NCBI GenBank assembly: GCA_028284065.1 | Contig: JANQSJ010000010.1 | Span: 310,001 to 374,000 of the forward strand | DNA length: 64,000 nt | Direction: 5' to 3' | From: Parvularculaceae bacterium | GTDB taxonomy: Bacteria; Pseudomonadota; Alphaproteobacteria; Caulobacterales; Parvularculaceae | Shown: positions 8,838 through 16,911 of the stretch, piece after piece | Layout: each line of letters begins with the position of its first letter | Numbering within the stretch: position 1 is the stretch's first letter | Made by a program: the position numbers and the translations under genes | The notes under the pieces: model-generated | What the model was told of the DNA's origin: nothing | Databases searched by the model: none | Seen by the model: the letters and a program-made list of their open reading frames with translations, nothing else

Positions 8838-9221
8838 GCACTCTGACAGCCGTCCGTCATTCTCCGCGACGATGGCGCCGCGCATTAGAAGCAAGGTGTT
8901 GACGGGGAAATTCGGATTGAATTTGAATTTCGTCAGACCGTGCTTCTTGATGAACCGCATAATCTCGAGTTGGTCATAAGCGATTTTCCCTTTGACGTTT
9001 GCCAAGGCCATCATCGGCGCCTGATTGCCGGTCGCCTTAAAGACTCCACCAAGAAGACACGGAATTAGAAGAAGCGTCGCCCGGGTCCGTTCGAGAATGG
9101 GCGGCAACGCCCTATACGTAAAATACACGTTGGGGCTGCCAAAATCGAAAATGAAGTCAAGCCGCTTTTTTGGTATTTTTTGCTCCGTATCGTCTTCAAT
9201 CAAGGCGCGTGATTCCACCAC
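8838..9221 (-). pseudogene. 2-hydroxychromene-2-carboxylate isomerase, truncated by IS3
   Basis: The N-terminal about 128 residues of a DsbA/GST-kappa-fold isomerase: DFIFDFGSPNVYFTYRALP, the LLGGVFKATGNQAP loop and a FPVNTLLLMRGA segment are hallmarks of the HCCA isomerase family (naphthalene-type catabolism, glutathione-dependent). The reading frame runs into the IS3 end at about 8838 just after NDGRLSEC, so the C-terminal third is lost. The start is a GTG at 9221 or a TTG at 9203; the first overlaps the SDR stop by 22 bases, indicating it was the next gene of the catabolic operon. Confidence 0.8.
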
Positions 9222-9970
9222 GCCAAATCGGAGAAGGAACGCAAGTCTAATTCATGGGTCCAGGCAGACCGGTGTTGCTGCGCCACATGAAAATAGGTTT
9301 CCGCCATTTTCTCCGGTAGAAGCAGGCCATCGTTTTCAAGCCCGCGAGACTCGCGAAGTTTTTGAAACAAATCCGGACCCAGCATTTTGCCGAGCGTATC
9401 GGGCGCATCCACAGCGCCGTCGATCAATATGTGCGCAACGTGAATACCCTTCGAGGCGTATTCCGCATTGAGCGTCTGACAAAGCATGCGACGCCCACCC
9501 ATCGACGCCGCATGGGAGTGCTGGCCCTCATTGCCGCGTACAGACGCTGTAGCTGACGTGACCAGAAGCGTCCCGCCACCTCTTTCGACCATTTTGGGAA
9601 AGAGCGATTTTGCCAGTCGAAACAGACCGAACGTCGCCATGCGCCAACCGAGCTCGAAGACTTTCAGAGATGTGTTGTCTAAGGATCGATTGCCAATCTG
9701 CGATCCGAGATTGTAAAGGGCGACGTCAATTGACCCAATATTGCCCTCGATTTTTTCAATCAGATCCTCGATTGCGCCTTCATCGACGGCATTCAACAAA
9801 TGCGCGCTTGCCCTGCCGCCTTCGTCTTCGATCGCGGAAACGAGCTTATTCATGCCTTCTTCGTCACTGCGGCGGCAGAGTGCGGCGTGATACCCCTCGC
9901 GGGCAAATTTCTTCGCGACATTGCCGCCGATCCCCGCGCCGGCGCCAATCACCAAACATACTTTTGCCAT
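9200..9970 (-). CDS. SDR-family protein lacking the canonical Tyr-x-x-x-Lys
   Basis: Rossmann-fold short-chain dehydrogenase/reductase homologue of 256 residues. The nucleotide-binding motif is present as GAGAGIGG near residue 10. The usual NNAG is replaced by YNLGSQ, and where YxxxK is expected the chain reads QHSHAASMGGRRML, without tyrosine or lysine. The C-terminal VDGA-like segment (IDGAVDAPDTLGKM) belongs to a subfamily often seen in CoA-ester or aromatic catabolic clusters. It may have an unusual mechanism or a non-redox role. A good GGAGGAGA site precedes the ATG. It lies between the CoA-transferase and the isomerase genes of the operon. Confidence 0.85.
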   Translation of the reverse strand: MAKVCLVIGAGAGIGGNVAKKFAREGYHAALCRRSDEEGMNKLVSAIEDEGGRASAHLLNAVDEGAIEDLIEKIEGNIGSIDVALYNLGSQIGNRSLDNTSLKVFELGWRMATFGLFRLAKSLFPKMVERGGGTLLVTSATASVRGNEGQHSHAASMGGRRMLCQTLNAEYASKGIHVAHILIDGAVDAPDTLGKMLGPDLFQKLRESRGLENDGLLLPEKMAETYFHVAQQHRSAWTHELDLRSFSDLAWWNHAP

Positions 9971-9995
9971 AGCAACGGTCTCCTCCGTCGATTAT

Positions 9996-11183
9996 CTAAT
10001 CGAGCACGCGAACCGCTTTCGCATCCACGAACTTCTGTTGCGCCGCCGCGTCATATCCAAGGTCTGAAAGAATTTGCCTGGTATGCTCACCGAGTTTCGG
10101 CGCAGGCGCAGCGACCTCAGAGGGGGTTTTGTCAAAGTCCGCCGCAGGGCGCGCTTGGCGCACTTCGCCGAAACCCGGGAAATCCAATCTCAAAATGGAG
10201 TCGTTTGACGTGATCTGCTCGTGTGCGAGCAATTCATCTCTATTGAGCAAGAGGGCGCACGGAACATCCTCCGCTTCCAGGCGCGTTAGGATTTCCGCGC
10301 TCTCCCATTTCTTGATCTCTTCCGCTGTGATCCTTTTGCGCTCGTCCGCATTCGCAAACCGTGCGGCCGACCCGCTAAAACGCTCATCCTCGATAAGATC
10401 TTCACGTTCTATCGCCCGACACATGCCTCTCCATTCCTTGTCGGAAACAGCGCCGGCCGTGATGTATCGGTCCTTCGTCTCGTAAATGAGATCCATAACG
10501 CCTTGCACTTTGCGGGCGTCGAACTCCATGTCCGCATAGGTAAGGCCGGCCATGCCTTCCGGCCAGAAGAATGCGAGCATGGCGTCAAGCATCGAAATTC
10601 TTACGTGCTGACCTTTGCCTTTTCGTTCGCGGTGAAATAGTGCTGTGGTAATAGCCTGGGCTGTCGTAAGCGACGTCACTTTATCGGCAATGATGATCCG
10701 GAACATCTGTGGGCGGCCGGTCGCTCTGTCCGCCTGGATGTCGGTGGCGCCAGAAAGCGCTTGAATAACCGGATCATAAACCCGTGCAGCAGAGTACGGT
10801 CCTTGCTCTCCAAACCCGCTAATGGACACGTAAATCAGCTTGTCATTGATCTTCCGAAGGACGTCTTCCGAGAATCCCATTCTGTCAATGGCGCCGGGGC
10901 GAAAGTTTTGAACGAAGACATCCGCCGTCTCGATGAGCTTTAAGAGAATTTCTTTTCCCTCGTCCAACTTAAGATCGAGTGCCAGGGATTGTTTACCGCG
11001 ATTGCAGGAAAAATAGGCCGAGGGAACGCCATTGTGGGGCGGCCCAATAAAGCGCATTTGTTCGCCCTGAACCGTTTCGACCTTGATTACTTCCGCACCC
11101 TGATCTGCGAGCATCATTGTCGCGACCGGCCCGGAAACCATCGTGGTTAAGTCGACGACTTTAATTCCCGTTAACGGCCGCAT
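9996..11183 (-). CDS. CaiB/BaiF family CoA-transferase
   Basis: Class III CoA-transferase of 395 residues, which moves CoA between organic acids. Seen are the N-terminal GIKVVDLTTMVSGPVATMMLADQGAEVIKVE motif region, the NRGKQSLALDLK stretch, and the YDPVIQALSG motif whose aspartate is the expected acyl-anhydride nucleophile. In this operon it would activate an acid for further breakdown, with the SDR and dioxygenase acting on the same pathway. Its start overlaps the end of the GST gene by 23 bases, consistent with co-translation. The substrate cannot be inferred. Confidence 0.93.
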   Translation of the reverse strand: MRPLTGIKVVDLTTMVSGPVATMMLADQGAEVIKVETVQGEQMRFIGPPHNGVPSAYFSCNRGKQSLALDLKLDEGKEILLKLIETADVFVQNFRPGAIDRMGFSEDVLRKINDKLIYVSISGFGEQGPYSAARVYDPVIQALSGATDIQADRATGRPQMFRIIIADKVTSLTTAQAITTALFHRERKGKGQHVRISMLDAMLAFFWPEGMAGLTYADMEFDARKVQGVMDLIYETKDRYITAGAVSDKEWRGMCRAIEREDLIEDERFSGSAARFANADERKRITAEEIKKWESAEILTRLEAEDVPCALLLNRDELLAHEQITSNDSILRLDFPGFGEVRQARPAADFDKTPSEVAAPAPKLGEHTRQILSDLGYDAAAQQKFVDAKAVRVLD

Positions 11184-11814
11184 TGATCTCTCCCATCAAG
11201 TCTTTATAATTGATCTGCATGGCGCGCTGATATGCAGGGCGCTGAGCTATTCGGTTTCTATATGCTTGGACCGAGCTTGGGACATTGACGTCGTAATAGA
11301 CCGCCCAATCGATGCACGAGACCAGCAAGATATCCGGCAAACTGAACCCACGCTCCATCAGATAATCGTGCTTGGAAAGATGTTCGCCGAGGATACCGAA
11401 GTGTATCGCAGCGTAAGCCGCTGCTGACTTCACGACGCCCTCTGATGCGCCATAGATCTCCGCAAGATCCCGGTGTCGGCGCATGACATATAGACTGGTT
11501 TCGTCAATTTCGCCGTACACATAGCAACACCACTCGTCTTCTTTGACGCCTTCCTTGAGGGTCTCCGGTGGGCTGAGATCGTTTGCCGAGTATGCGCCTA
11601 TAAGGTAGCGGCAGATGGCAACGCTTTCAGAAAGACGGACGTCGCGATCAACAAGAAATGGTATTTTCTGCTTGCGGGTAAGAGCTTTGTAAACGTCTGT
11701 CTTCGTTTCACCCGTGCGCGGACCAATCGGATCGAGTTCATACTCGATCCCCAATTCCTCAGCGACCCAAATGGGCCTAAAGCTCCTTGCCGTGCCGGCG
11801 CCCCAGATTTTCAT
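11161..11814 (-). CDS. Glutathione S-transferase family protein
   Basis: 217-residue GST-fold protein. The N-terminal thioredoxin-like domain has WGAGTARSFRPIWVAEELG, a KIPFLVD cis-proline motif and the glutathione-binding ESVAICRYL, followed by an all-helical C-terminal domain with a DILLVSCIDWA stretch. Located in a catabolic operon beside a truncated glutathione-dependent isomerase, it may act in isomerisation or dehalogenation of a pathway intermediate rather than in general detoxification. GGGGAT lies upstream of the ATG. Confidence 0.9.
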   Translation of the reverse strand: MKIWGAGTARSFRPIWVAEELGIEYELDPIGPRTGETKTDVYKALTRKQKIPFLVDRDVRLSESVAICRYLIGAYSANDLSPPETLKEGVKEDEWCCYVYGEIDETSLYVMRRHRDLAEIYGASEGVVKSAAAYAAIHFGILGEHLSKHDYLMERGFSLPDILLVSCIDWAVYYDVNVPSSVQAYRNRIAQRPAYQRAMQINYKDLMGEINAAVNGN

Positions 11815-11826
11815 TTGAGTATCCCC

Positions 11827-12675
11827 TTAGAATGAAGTGTCGGCGATTGTCGTTCGATGGAGAAGGCGATCGTAGCCATCGTAACCGCCGGTCGCCGCGT
11901 GAAGAACGGATCGATTATCCCACATCACGAGCATGTCTTTTTCCCAGGGGTGGGAATAGACGAGGTCCTCCGCACCTTGATAGGACATGAATTCCCCCAG
12001 GAGAGCGAAGCTTTCCTCGCGTGTATGTCCGACGAAACCTTGGATGTAGGCCATTGACCCAAAAAGGGCTTTCTTCCCATTTTCGCGGTGCGTACGAACG
12101 AAAGGATGCTCGCGTTTCTCACGGGCGCGCTCGCTGGGAATGATCGTCATGCTGCGGTCTGCGTTTTCGTCGTTTTCGCCGTAGACGCCATCAGGCGCAT
12201 AACCCAACTCCGCAGAATGGATCGCGACTAATTTATCCGCCTTCTCACGCAGCTCTTCGGGAAGCCTCTCATACGCCGCTACTTGATCCGCAAAGCGCGT
12301 GTTGCCACCGTGAGGCGGGATCGTAATGCCATAGAGCACTGTTCCCGCTGGAGGGATCTCCAGGAAGCTCCAGTCCGTGTGAAAGAACTCAGCGAACACC
12401 GGCGCTTTTTCTTCCGCATTGCGCTGAATGGCGGCGATATGTTCGTGTCCGTCGATGTGTCCAAAGAATGGATCCTCACCAAACTCCCCGAAATAGAGGG
12501 TGAAACGCTCCAGATCATTAGCCGAGAGTTTCTGTTCCGGAAAAATTAGAACTTTGTTTTCGACCCAATGCGCGCGCAGTTCGCTAACGCAGTCGACGGA
12601 CAATTCTTCGCTCAGATCGACTCCAGTCACCCGGGCGCCACAAATCGCGCCAGTCGGCTCTACGCTAAGGCCCAT
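11827..12675 (-). CDS. TauD/TfdA family Fe(II)/2-oxoglutarate dioxygenase
   Basis: 282-residue alpha-ketoglutarate-dependent dioxygenase. The iron site is visible as HTDWSF (HxD) plus a distal histidine in VLHAATGGYDGYDR, followed by LHRTTI with the 2-oxoglutarate-binding arginine. This group includes taurine and 2,4-D dioxygenases that start degradation by hydroxylation. The start at 12675 (MGLSVEPTG) is set by GGAGG six bases upstream; a longer frame reaches 12915 but crosses the promoter region and the LysR start. It is the first gene of the minus-strand catabolic operon. Confidence 0.9.
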   Translation of the reverse strand: MGLSVEPTGAICGARVTGVDLSEELSVDCVSELRAHWVENKVLIFPEQKLSANDLERFTLYFGEFGEDPFFGHIDGHEHIAAIQRNAEEKAPVFAEFFHTDWSFLEIPPAGTVLYGITIPPHGGNTRFADQVAAYERLPEELREKADKLVAIHSAELGYAPDGVYGENDENADRSMTIIPSERAREKREHPFVRTHRENGKKALFGSMAYIQGFVGHTREESFALLGEFMSYQGAEDLVYSHPWEKDMLVMWDNRSVLHAATGGYDGYDRLLHRTTIADTSF

Positions 12676-12811
12676 TTTTTCCTCCAAGTATTTTTTGTTT
12701 GGTGAGATCTTAGATCCTTCCCGGTTCCGTTGAAAATGAATAGGTAGTGTATCAGTATGTAATTTTTTGCATAGTAAATGTTGCGCGGCAAAAATAGCAA
12801 GGCCCGATGGG
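12676..12811. promoter_or_regulatory. Divergent promoter region with candidate LysR operator
   Basis: AT-rich region between the TauD-type operon and the LysR gene, the usual place for a LysR-type operator. The stretch 12757-12772 reads ATGTAATTTTTTGCAT, an imperfect palindrome with ATG...CAT ends and T-N11-A-like spacing. Assignment is by position and symmetry only. Confidence 0.35.
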
Positions 12812-13708
12812 ATGGACCTCTCTGATATTGAGTTGATCAAAACGGTAGCGAACGCCGGCAGCCTTTCTGAGGCGAGCAAGCGGCTTAACCAGTCGCAGCC
12901 GACGCTTAGCCGCAAACTGATGCGGTTAGAAGATTCGCTAAAGACAAAGCTTTTTCATCGTTCGTCGAAAGGGCTCATGCCGACTGAGATTGCGCAGTAC
13001 ATTATTGGCGCCGCAACGCCGCTGAATGCTCATTTGCGTTCAATAACGCGCTATGTGGAGCTCGCCAGCCAACGGGATATCGGCAGCCTCAACGTTGGGG
13101 TCGGGCCAATCATCGAACAAATCTTGCTACCTGAGGTTCTTGAGCGATTTGTCGCCACCACGGGGGACGTCGAGATCTCTGTTGTCACCGAAGACGAACG
13201 CACGCTCCTAAAAATGTTCTACGCGTCAGAGCTAGACGTCGTCATTGGGCCGATTGATATCGGACAAAATAAAAGAAAGAGCATTGTTACGAAATCAATG
13301 ATCAGTGATATGATCGTTGCGGTCGCCAACGCGGGTCATCCCGTCTTTGGATACAAGACCATCAATGCTGGTGTGCTCGAACAGTTTTCCTTAGCGGTAC
13401 CCAAAACTCAGGGCTCGATCCGACAATCGAAGAACGCCCCTGTTTTGCCGAAACCAAAGGTGGTGTTTGACAACTACGACATTTTAAGGCGGCTCACCGT
13501 TGAAACCGACCTGATTTCCGCGGGGCCGCGCGCCGTCTTTAAAAATGAGATAGACGCGAAGCAGCTGCGCATTATCAATTTGGACCTAAAGATCTTTTGG
13601 GAAAGCGCGTTACTCGTTCGGCCAGAAGTGCTGGCGACGCCGTTGATAAAGCACTTTGTAAATTTGTGCGAGGCGGCCGCCCGAACGATTCAGGACGAAA
13701 ACACCTGA
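12812..13708 (+). CDS. LysR-family transcriptional regulator
   Basis: 298 residues from the ATG at 12812. The N-terminal winged helix-turn-helix is clear: MDLSDIELIKTVANAGSLSE, AS-KRLNQSQPTLSRKLMRLE and LFHRSSKGLMPT. The C-terminal portion is a substrate-binding domain with a VVIGPID hinge-like motif. It is divergent from the TauD-type catabolic operon and is its probable activator, responding to a pathway compound. An in-frame TTG at 12767 would add 15 residues ahead of the DNA-binding domain and is less likely. Confidence 0.92.
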   Translation: MDLSDIELIKTVANAGSLSEASKRLNQSQPTLSRKLMRLEDSLKTKLFHRSSKGLMPTEIAQYIIGAATPLNAHLRSITRYVELASQRDIGSLNVGVGPIIEQILLPEVLERFVATTGDVEISVVTEDERTLLKMFYASELDVVIGPIDIGQNKRKSIVTKSMISDMIVAVANAGHPVFGYKTINAGVLEQFSLAVPKTQGSIRQSKNAPVLPKPKVVFDNYDILRRLTVETDLISAGPRAVFKNEIDAKQLRIINLDLKIFWESALLVRPEVLATPLIKHFVNLCEAAARTIQDENT

Positions 13709-13796
13709 ATAGCGACTCTTAAATGACGTCATTACTGCTCAGGCTTGTTCGCTGCTAAGTGCGTTGGGTGCGCACACCAAAAAAAGGGATTGCCCG

Positions 13797-14508
13797 TTGA
13801 ATACCACCCTTGCCAATCAGATTGCAGAAGCGATCTCATCACATTCGCCACTCCCTGAGTTCAACGAAGAACTCACCCTGGAGCAGGCCTACGGCATCCA
13901 GCATTCTGTAAAGCGCCTGCGTTCTCCTGGCCAAATAGGCGGGATCAAGGCCGGTGTAACATCGAAAATGGCACAAGGCCATTTCAAGCTTGAGCACGCA
14001 CTCATTGGCCCCTGTATGCTGATACGCGCCATACAGATGGCTCGACAATTCCATACTTAAAGGGGCGGCACCTTGAATGCGAAGTTGCAGTGATTGTTGA
14101 CGAAAACGGCCAAAAGCAATCGCACCTGCCATTGAGGTCGTTTATGTGAACTACAGTCGTCAATCTGATATGTCCGCCGCTAGCCTTGTCACCTGCAATC
14201 TCTATGCTGATCTTTTCATCGTTGGGGATTTTCGGTCTTGGAACCCTAAGCTTGAGCAGACAACCATTGAATTGAAGCGTGAAGGAGACCTCGTCATCGA
14301 ATCCAATGTGACTGCGGTGTTGGAAGGCCCTGCGTCTGCAACTGCCTGGATTTGGGAGGAGGCTCTCAAGAGAGGGTTCAATCCGGAAGATGATATGCTC
14401 CTTCTGACTGGCGCTTGCGGAACTGTTGTTCCTGCCGAACCAGGTCAATACGAGGCTCACTTTGGCGCCTTAGGAGGCATTCGCTTCAACGTCGGGTCTC
14501 CCGACTAG
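13797..14508 (+). pseudogene. 2-keto-4-pentenoate hydratase (MhpD-like), two frameshifts
   Basis: Pieces of a fumarylacetoacetase-fold hydratase appear in order in three frames. From 13797: NTTLANQIAEAI, LTLEQAYGIQHSVKR and GGIKAGVTSKMAQ, the family N-terminus. Near 14022 the frame changes to DGSTIPYLKGRHLECEVAVI with the metal-binding E-x-E-like region. Near 14115 it changes again to AIAPAIEVVYVNY, then WNPKLEQTTIELKREG and the C-terminal LLTGACGTVVPAEPGQYEAHFG. Such hydratases act in lower meta-cleavage pathways, agreeing with the aromatic theme of the neighbours. The gene is dead unless frameshifts are sequencing errors. Confidence 0.82.
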
Positions 14509-14739
14509 TTTTGGAGACTTTGCCAATCCATTATCCGTAGTGAGCGAAAACAGAATACGTTCTGCATGCCTTCTTTTTTCACTTCGCATCGCCAATTTGG
14601 TCAATTCTAATGTCCGGTTTTGCGCGCATTGCTCACACGAGACATAAGTGCTGGTTGGACCGCTTTTGGATAGGACCGGAAGTCTCCAGAAAGCGGGAGT
14701 CGAGAAGGCCAACGCCTTAACTTCTGCTTTATCTTTCAT
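14470..14739 (-). CDS. Small hypothetical protein
   Basis: An 89-codon frame starting at an ATG with AGGA five bases upstream. It contains a CEQC pair around residue 35, which could be a zinc knuckle, but I recognise no family. Its end overlaps the last 39 bases of the hydratase pseudogene on the other strand. It may be a real small gene or chance. Confidence 0.3.
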   Translation of the reverse strand: MKDKAEVKALAFSTPAFWRLPVLSKSGPTSTYVSCEQCAQNRTLELTKLAMRSEKRRHAERILFSLTTDNGLAKSPKLVGRPDVEANAS

Positions 14740-14891
14740 AGTTTCCTCGCAAACATCCGCGTTTCTGACTGGCCTTCTGCGCGCATTCGAGAATTGCTGG
14801 GTACGGGAGCGCCCTCCCCGCCCGACCAATTCGCGAATTATCTTGGTGAGCGGCGGGCTTTCGTCGGTGTAACGACGAAAGGAGGCGCGAC

Positions 14892-15136
14892 ATGGCGCAA
14901 TCAGACGGAAGAAGCCGGCGACGAAGGCAACGAGCACGAAACGCGCAGTGGTACTTAAGCTATTGCGGCGAAAGACCGGCGCGACACTGGCGGACATTAC
15001 GCAGAAGACTGGATGGCAGCCGCATACCGCGCGAGCGTTTCCCTCAGGCGCCGTCCGGAAGAAGCTGAATTTGCCGCTGGAGGCAGAACTCATGCCCAAC
15101 GGTCGACGCCGCTACTTCATTCGGAGCACGTCATGA
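14892..15136 (+). pseudogene. DUF3489 family protein, frameshifted near the start
   Basis: A strong site (AAAGGAGGCGCGAC) precedes the ATG at 14892, but the frame that carries the protein is one step off: it reads a lysine/threonine-rich leader (KKPATKATSTKRA), then LLRRKTGATLADITQKTGWQ and PHTARAF, the DUF3489 winged-helix signature. It ends at 15136. A one-base loss just after the ATG explains this. The gene overlaps the DUF2924 start by four bases. DUF3489, DUF2924 and a recombinase form a recurrent set in alphaproteobacterial islands. Confidence 0.7.
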
Positions 15137-15585
15137 ACGTCTCGAAGGGGAGCACAATCGAAGAAGCAGTCTTGGCTCTAGACGTTCGAACTCACGCCGA
15201 ATTGAAAGCACAGTACACAGAGCTCACTGGTGATGAACCGCCGAAGCGGATTGGTTTGGCCTTGTAGAAGCTTGCCGTTGCCTAGGAGGTCCAACGCGTC
15301 GGCCACAAACGACAAGTCGAACGGGTTCGAAAGGCGCTCGTGGCGATCAACCATCACGAAGCGACAGAACGCGACAAGCCGAAGAAGCATCGTCGTCTAT
15401 AACCAGGCGGTCGGCTCGTGCGGGAATGGCGTGGCAAGACCTACGAGGTCTATGTGGCGGAGGACGGCATCTTTCTTGTGGGCGAGCGCTTCGAGTCGCT
15501 GTCCGCCGTTGCCCTGGCAATCACCGGCGCAAAATGGAACGGGCCGCGCTTCTTCGGACTTCGCTCGCCGAAGACCGACCAGTAG
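15133..15585 (+). pseudogene. DUF2924 family protein with three in-frame stops
   Basis: One continuous frame of 151 codons matches DUF2924: ELKAQYTELTGDEPPKRI near the start and GTRLVREWRGK-like, TYEVYVAEDGIFLVGERFES, ITGAKWNGPRFFGL at the end. It is interrupted by TAG at 15265, TAG at 15283 and TAA at 15400 with no frameshift. The start overlaps the DUF3489 stop (ATGA) and its own stop is immediately followed by the recombinase ATG, so cassette order is preserved although the gene is dead. Confidence 0.8.
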
Positions 15586-16055
15586 ATGGCCCAGCCCACC
15601 AAACGCTGCGCCATCTATACGCGCAAGTCGACGGAAGAAGGCCTTGAGCAGGGGTTTAACTCCCTCGACGTCCAACGAGAGGCTTGTGAGAACTACATCC
15701 TCTCGCAGAAGGCTGAAGGCTGGCGTCGGGTGAAGACGCGTTATGATGACGGCGGACTTTCTGACGGACATATGGAGCGGCCCGCTCTGCGGGGCTTACT
15801 TCGCGATATCGACGCCGAACGCATCGATATCGTGGTTGTGTACAAATTCGGGCGGCTTCGCGACCCCAGCCGCCTTCGCAAAGCTCGTCGAGCAATTCAA
15901 CAAGCGCCGCGTTTCATTCGTGTCGGTCATTGCCTTCAGTACATCGAATTCCATGGGGCGATTGACCTTGAACGTGCTGTTGTTCTCCGAGCAATTCGAA
16001 CGTGAGCTGACGGCGGAACGTATTCGGGACAAGATCGCCGCCGTCAGCAGCTGTC
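15586..16055 (+). pseudogene. Large serine recombinase, frameshifted and truncated
   Basis: N-terminal resolvase domain of a large serine recombinase: [20 protein letters not shown] holds the catalytic serine, followed by [11 protein letters not shown] and [10 protein letters not shown]. Near 15850, just after VVVYK, the frame shifts to [19 protein letters not shown], then [29 protein letters not shown] and ends near 16055. The DNA-binding zinc-ribbon and C-terminal parts are absent. It begins directly after the DUF2924 stop. A second, different recombinase remnant lies at 17774-18180. Confidence 0.85.
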
Positions 16056-16080
16056 GAGAGATAAAGCTTAGCCGCGCGCG

Positions 16081-16875
16081 TCAGAACCGCTTTATGAAAG
16101 AAAGGCTCACTGTCGAGACGCCCAGCCCATTCAACTCTTCGCCAAAGGTAGCCCCGCCTGGATCAGGAAACCCGTCGGCCCCGAATTGAAGATCGAGCGT
16201 GCGCAGATACGAATAGTCGATCGATACGCTGGCGGTGTCAGAGATCGCCGCCATTAGCCCCGCCTTGCCTTGAAAAGCCGGCGCCCAGTCAGCGCGATCG
16301 CCGACCAGACCGGACGTGAAGCCGCCGCGTTCGTAGACGTGCGCCGCGCCGGCGCCGGCGCTGACGAACGGCCGGAATGGACCGAAAGCGACGCGCGGCG
16401 CCACGACGGCATTGGCGAGAACAGCGTGAACGCCGTACCCTCCGTCATCGACCGGCAAGAGCGCAGGGACGCCGCCGGTCGAGGGATCAAATCCGTCAAG
16501 GGCGGCAACTTGATCGACACCGACGCGCAAATGTCGATACGCCAGCTCTGCTCTGAATATCCCACCGAATTCGTAGCCGAAAGCGGCTCCAGCGGACAAA
16601 CCAGACGATGTTTCGACGTCAAACGTCGTCGGCGGCGGATTGAGGAACACAACGGAAGGGTCGTACGTGCGCGCAATATCGACGTTGCTGGCGAAGGTCA
16701 CGCCGGCGGACGCGCGCAGATAGGGACCGCTTACGCGCGAAAGCGGCTGCGCGTTCGCGGCGGAGATCGCCAACAGGCTCCCGACGAGCGGCCAAAGTAA
16801 ACCGTTCCTTTTCACTTGTCGTGTGGGCGCCAAAAATGAAGTCAAAGCTTGAGTCTTCGCGTTTTTCATCGTCAT
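16081..16875 (-). CDS. Outer-membrane beta-barrel protein
   Basis: 264 residues with a signal peptide (leader ending SAANAQ) and alternating beta strands typical of an Omp25/OmpW-like small barrel: GPYLRASAGVTFAS, SAGAAFGYEFGGIFRAELAYR and a final strand ending SLSFIKRF with a terminal phenylalanine. It probably forms an eight-stranded outer-membrane barrel; function is not predictable. It lies 36 bases downstream of the MerR-type regulator on the same strand, so both are probably co-transcribed. The pair is framed by recombinase remnants and may have been inserted as a unit. Confidence 0.82.
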   Translation of the reverse strand: MTMKNAKTQALTSFLAPTRQVKRNGLLWPLVGSLLAISAANAQPLSRVSGPYLRASAGVTFASNVDIARTYDPSVVFLNPPPTTFDVETSSGLSAGAAFGYEFGGIFRAELAYRHLRVGVDQVAALDGFDPSTGGVPALLPVDDGGYGVHAVLANAVVAPRVAFGPFRPFVSAGAGAAHVYERGGFTSGLVGDRADWAPAFQGKAGLMAAISDTASVSIDYSYLRTLDLQFGADGFPDPGGATFGEELNGLGVSTVSLSFIKRF

Positions 16876-16911
16876 CTAGTCCTTTGTAATTTTGAAAGGT
16901 ATTGAGTTTGG

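Noticed and set aside
12676-12915. N-terminal extension of the TauD-like protein
   Set aside because: It would cross the regulatory region and the LysR start, has no similarity to the family and ignores the GGAGG site before 12675.
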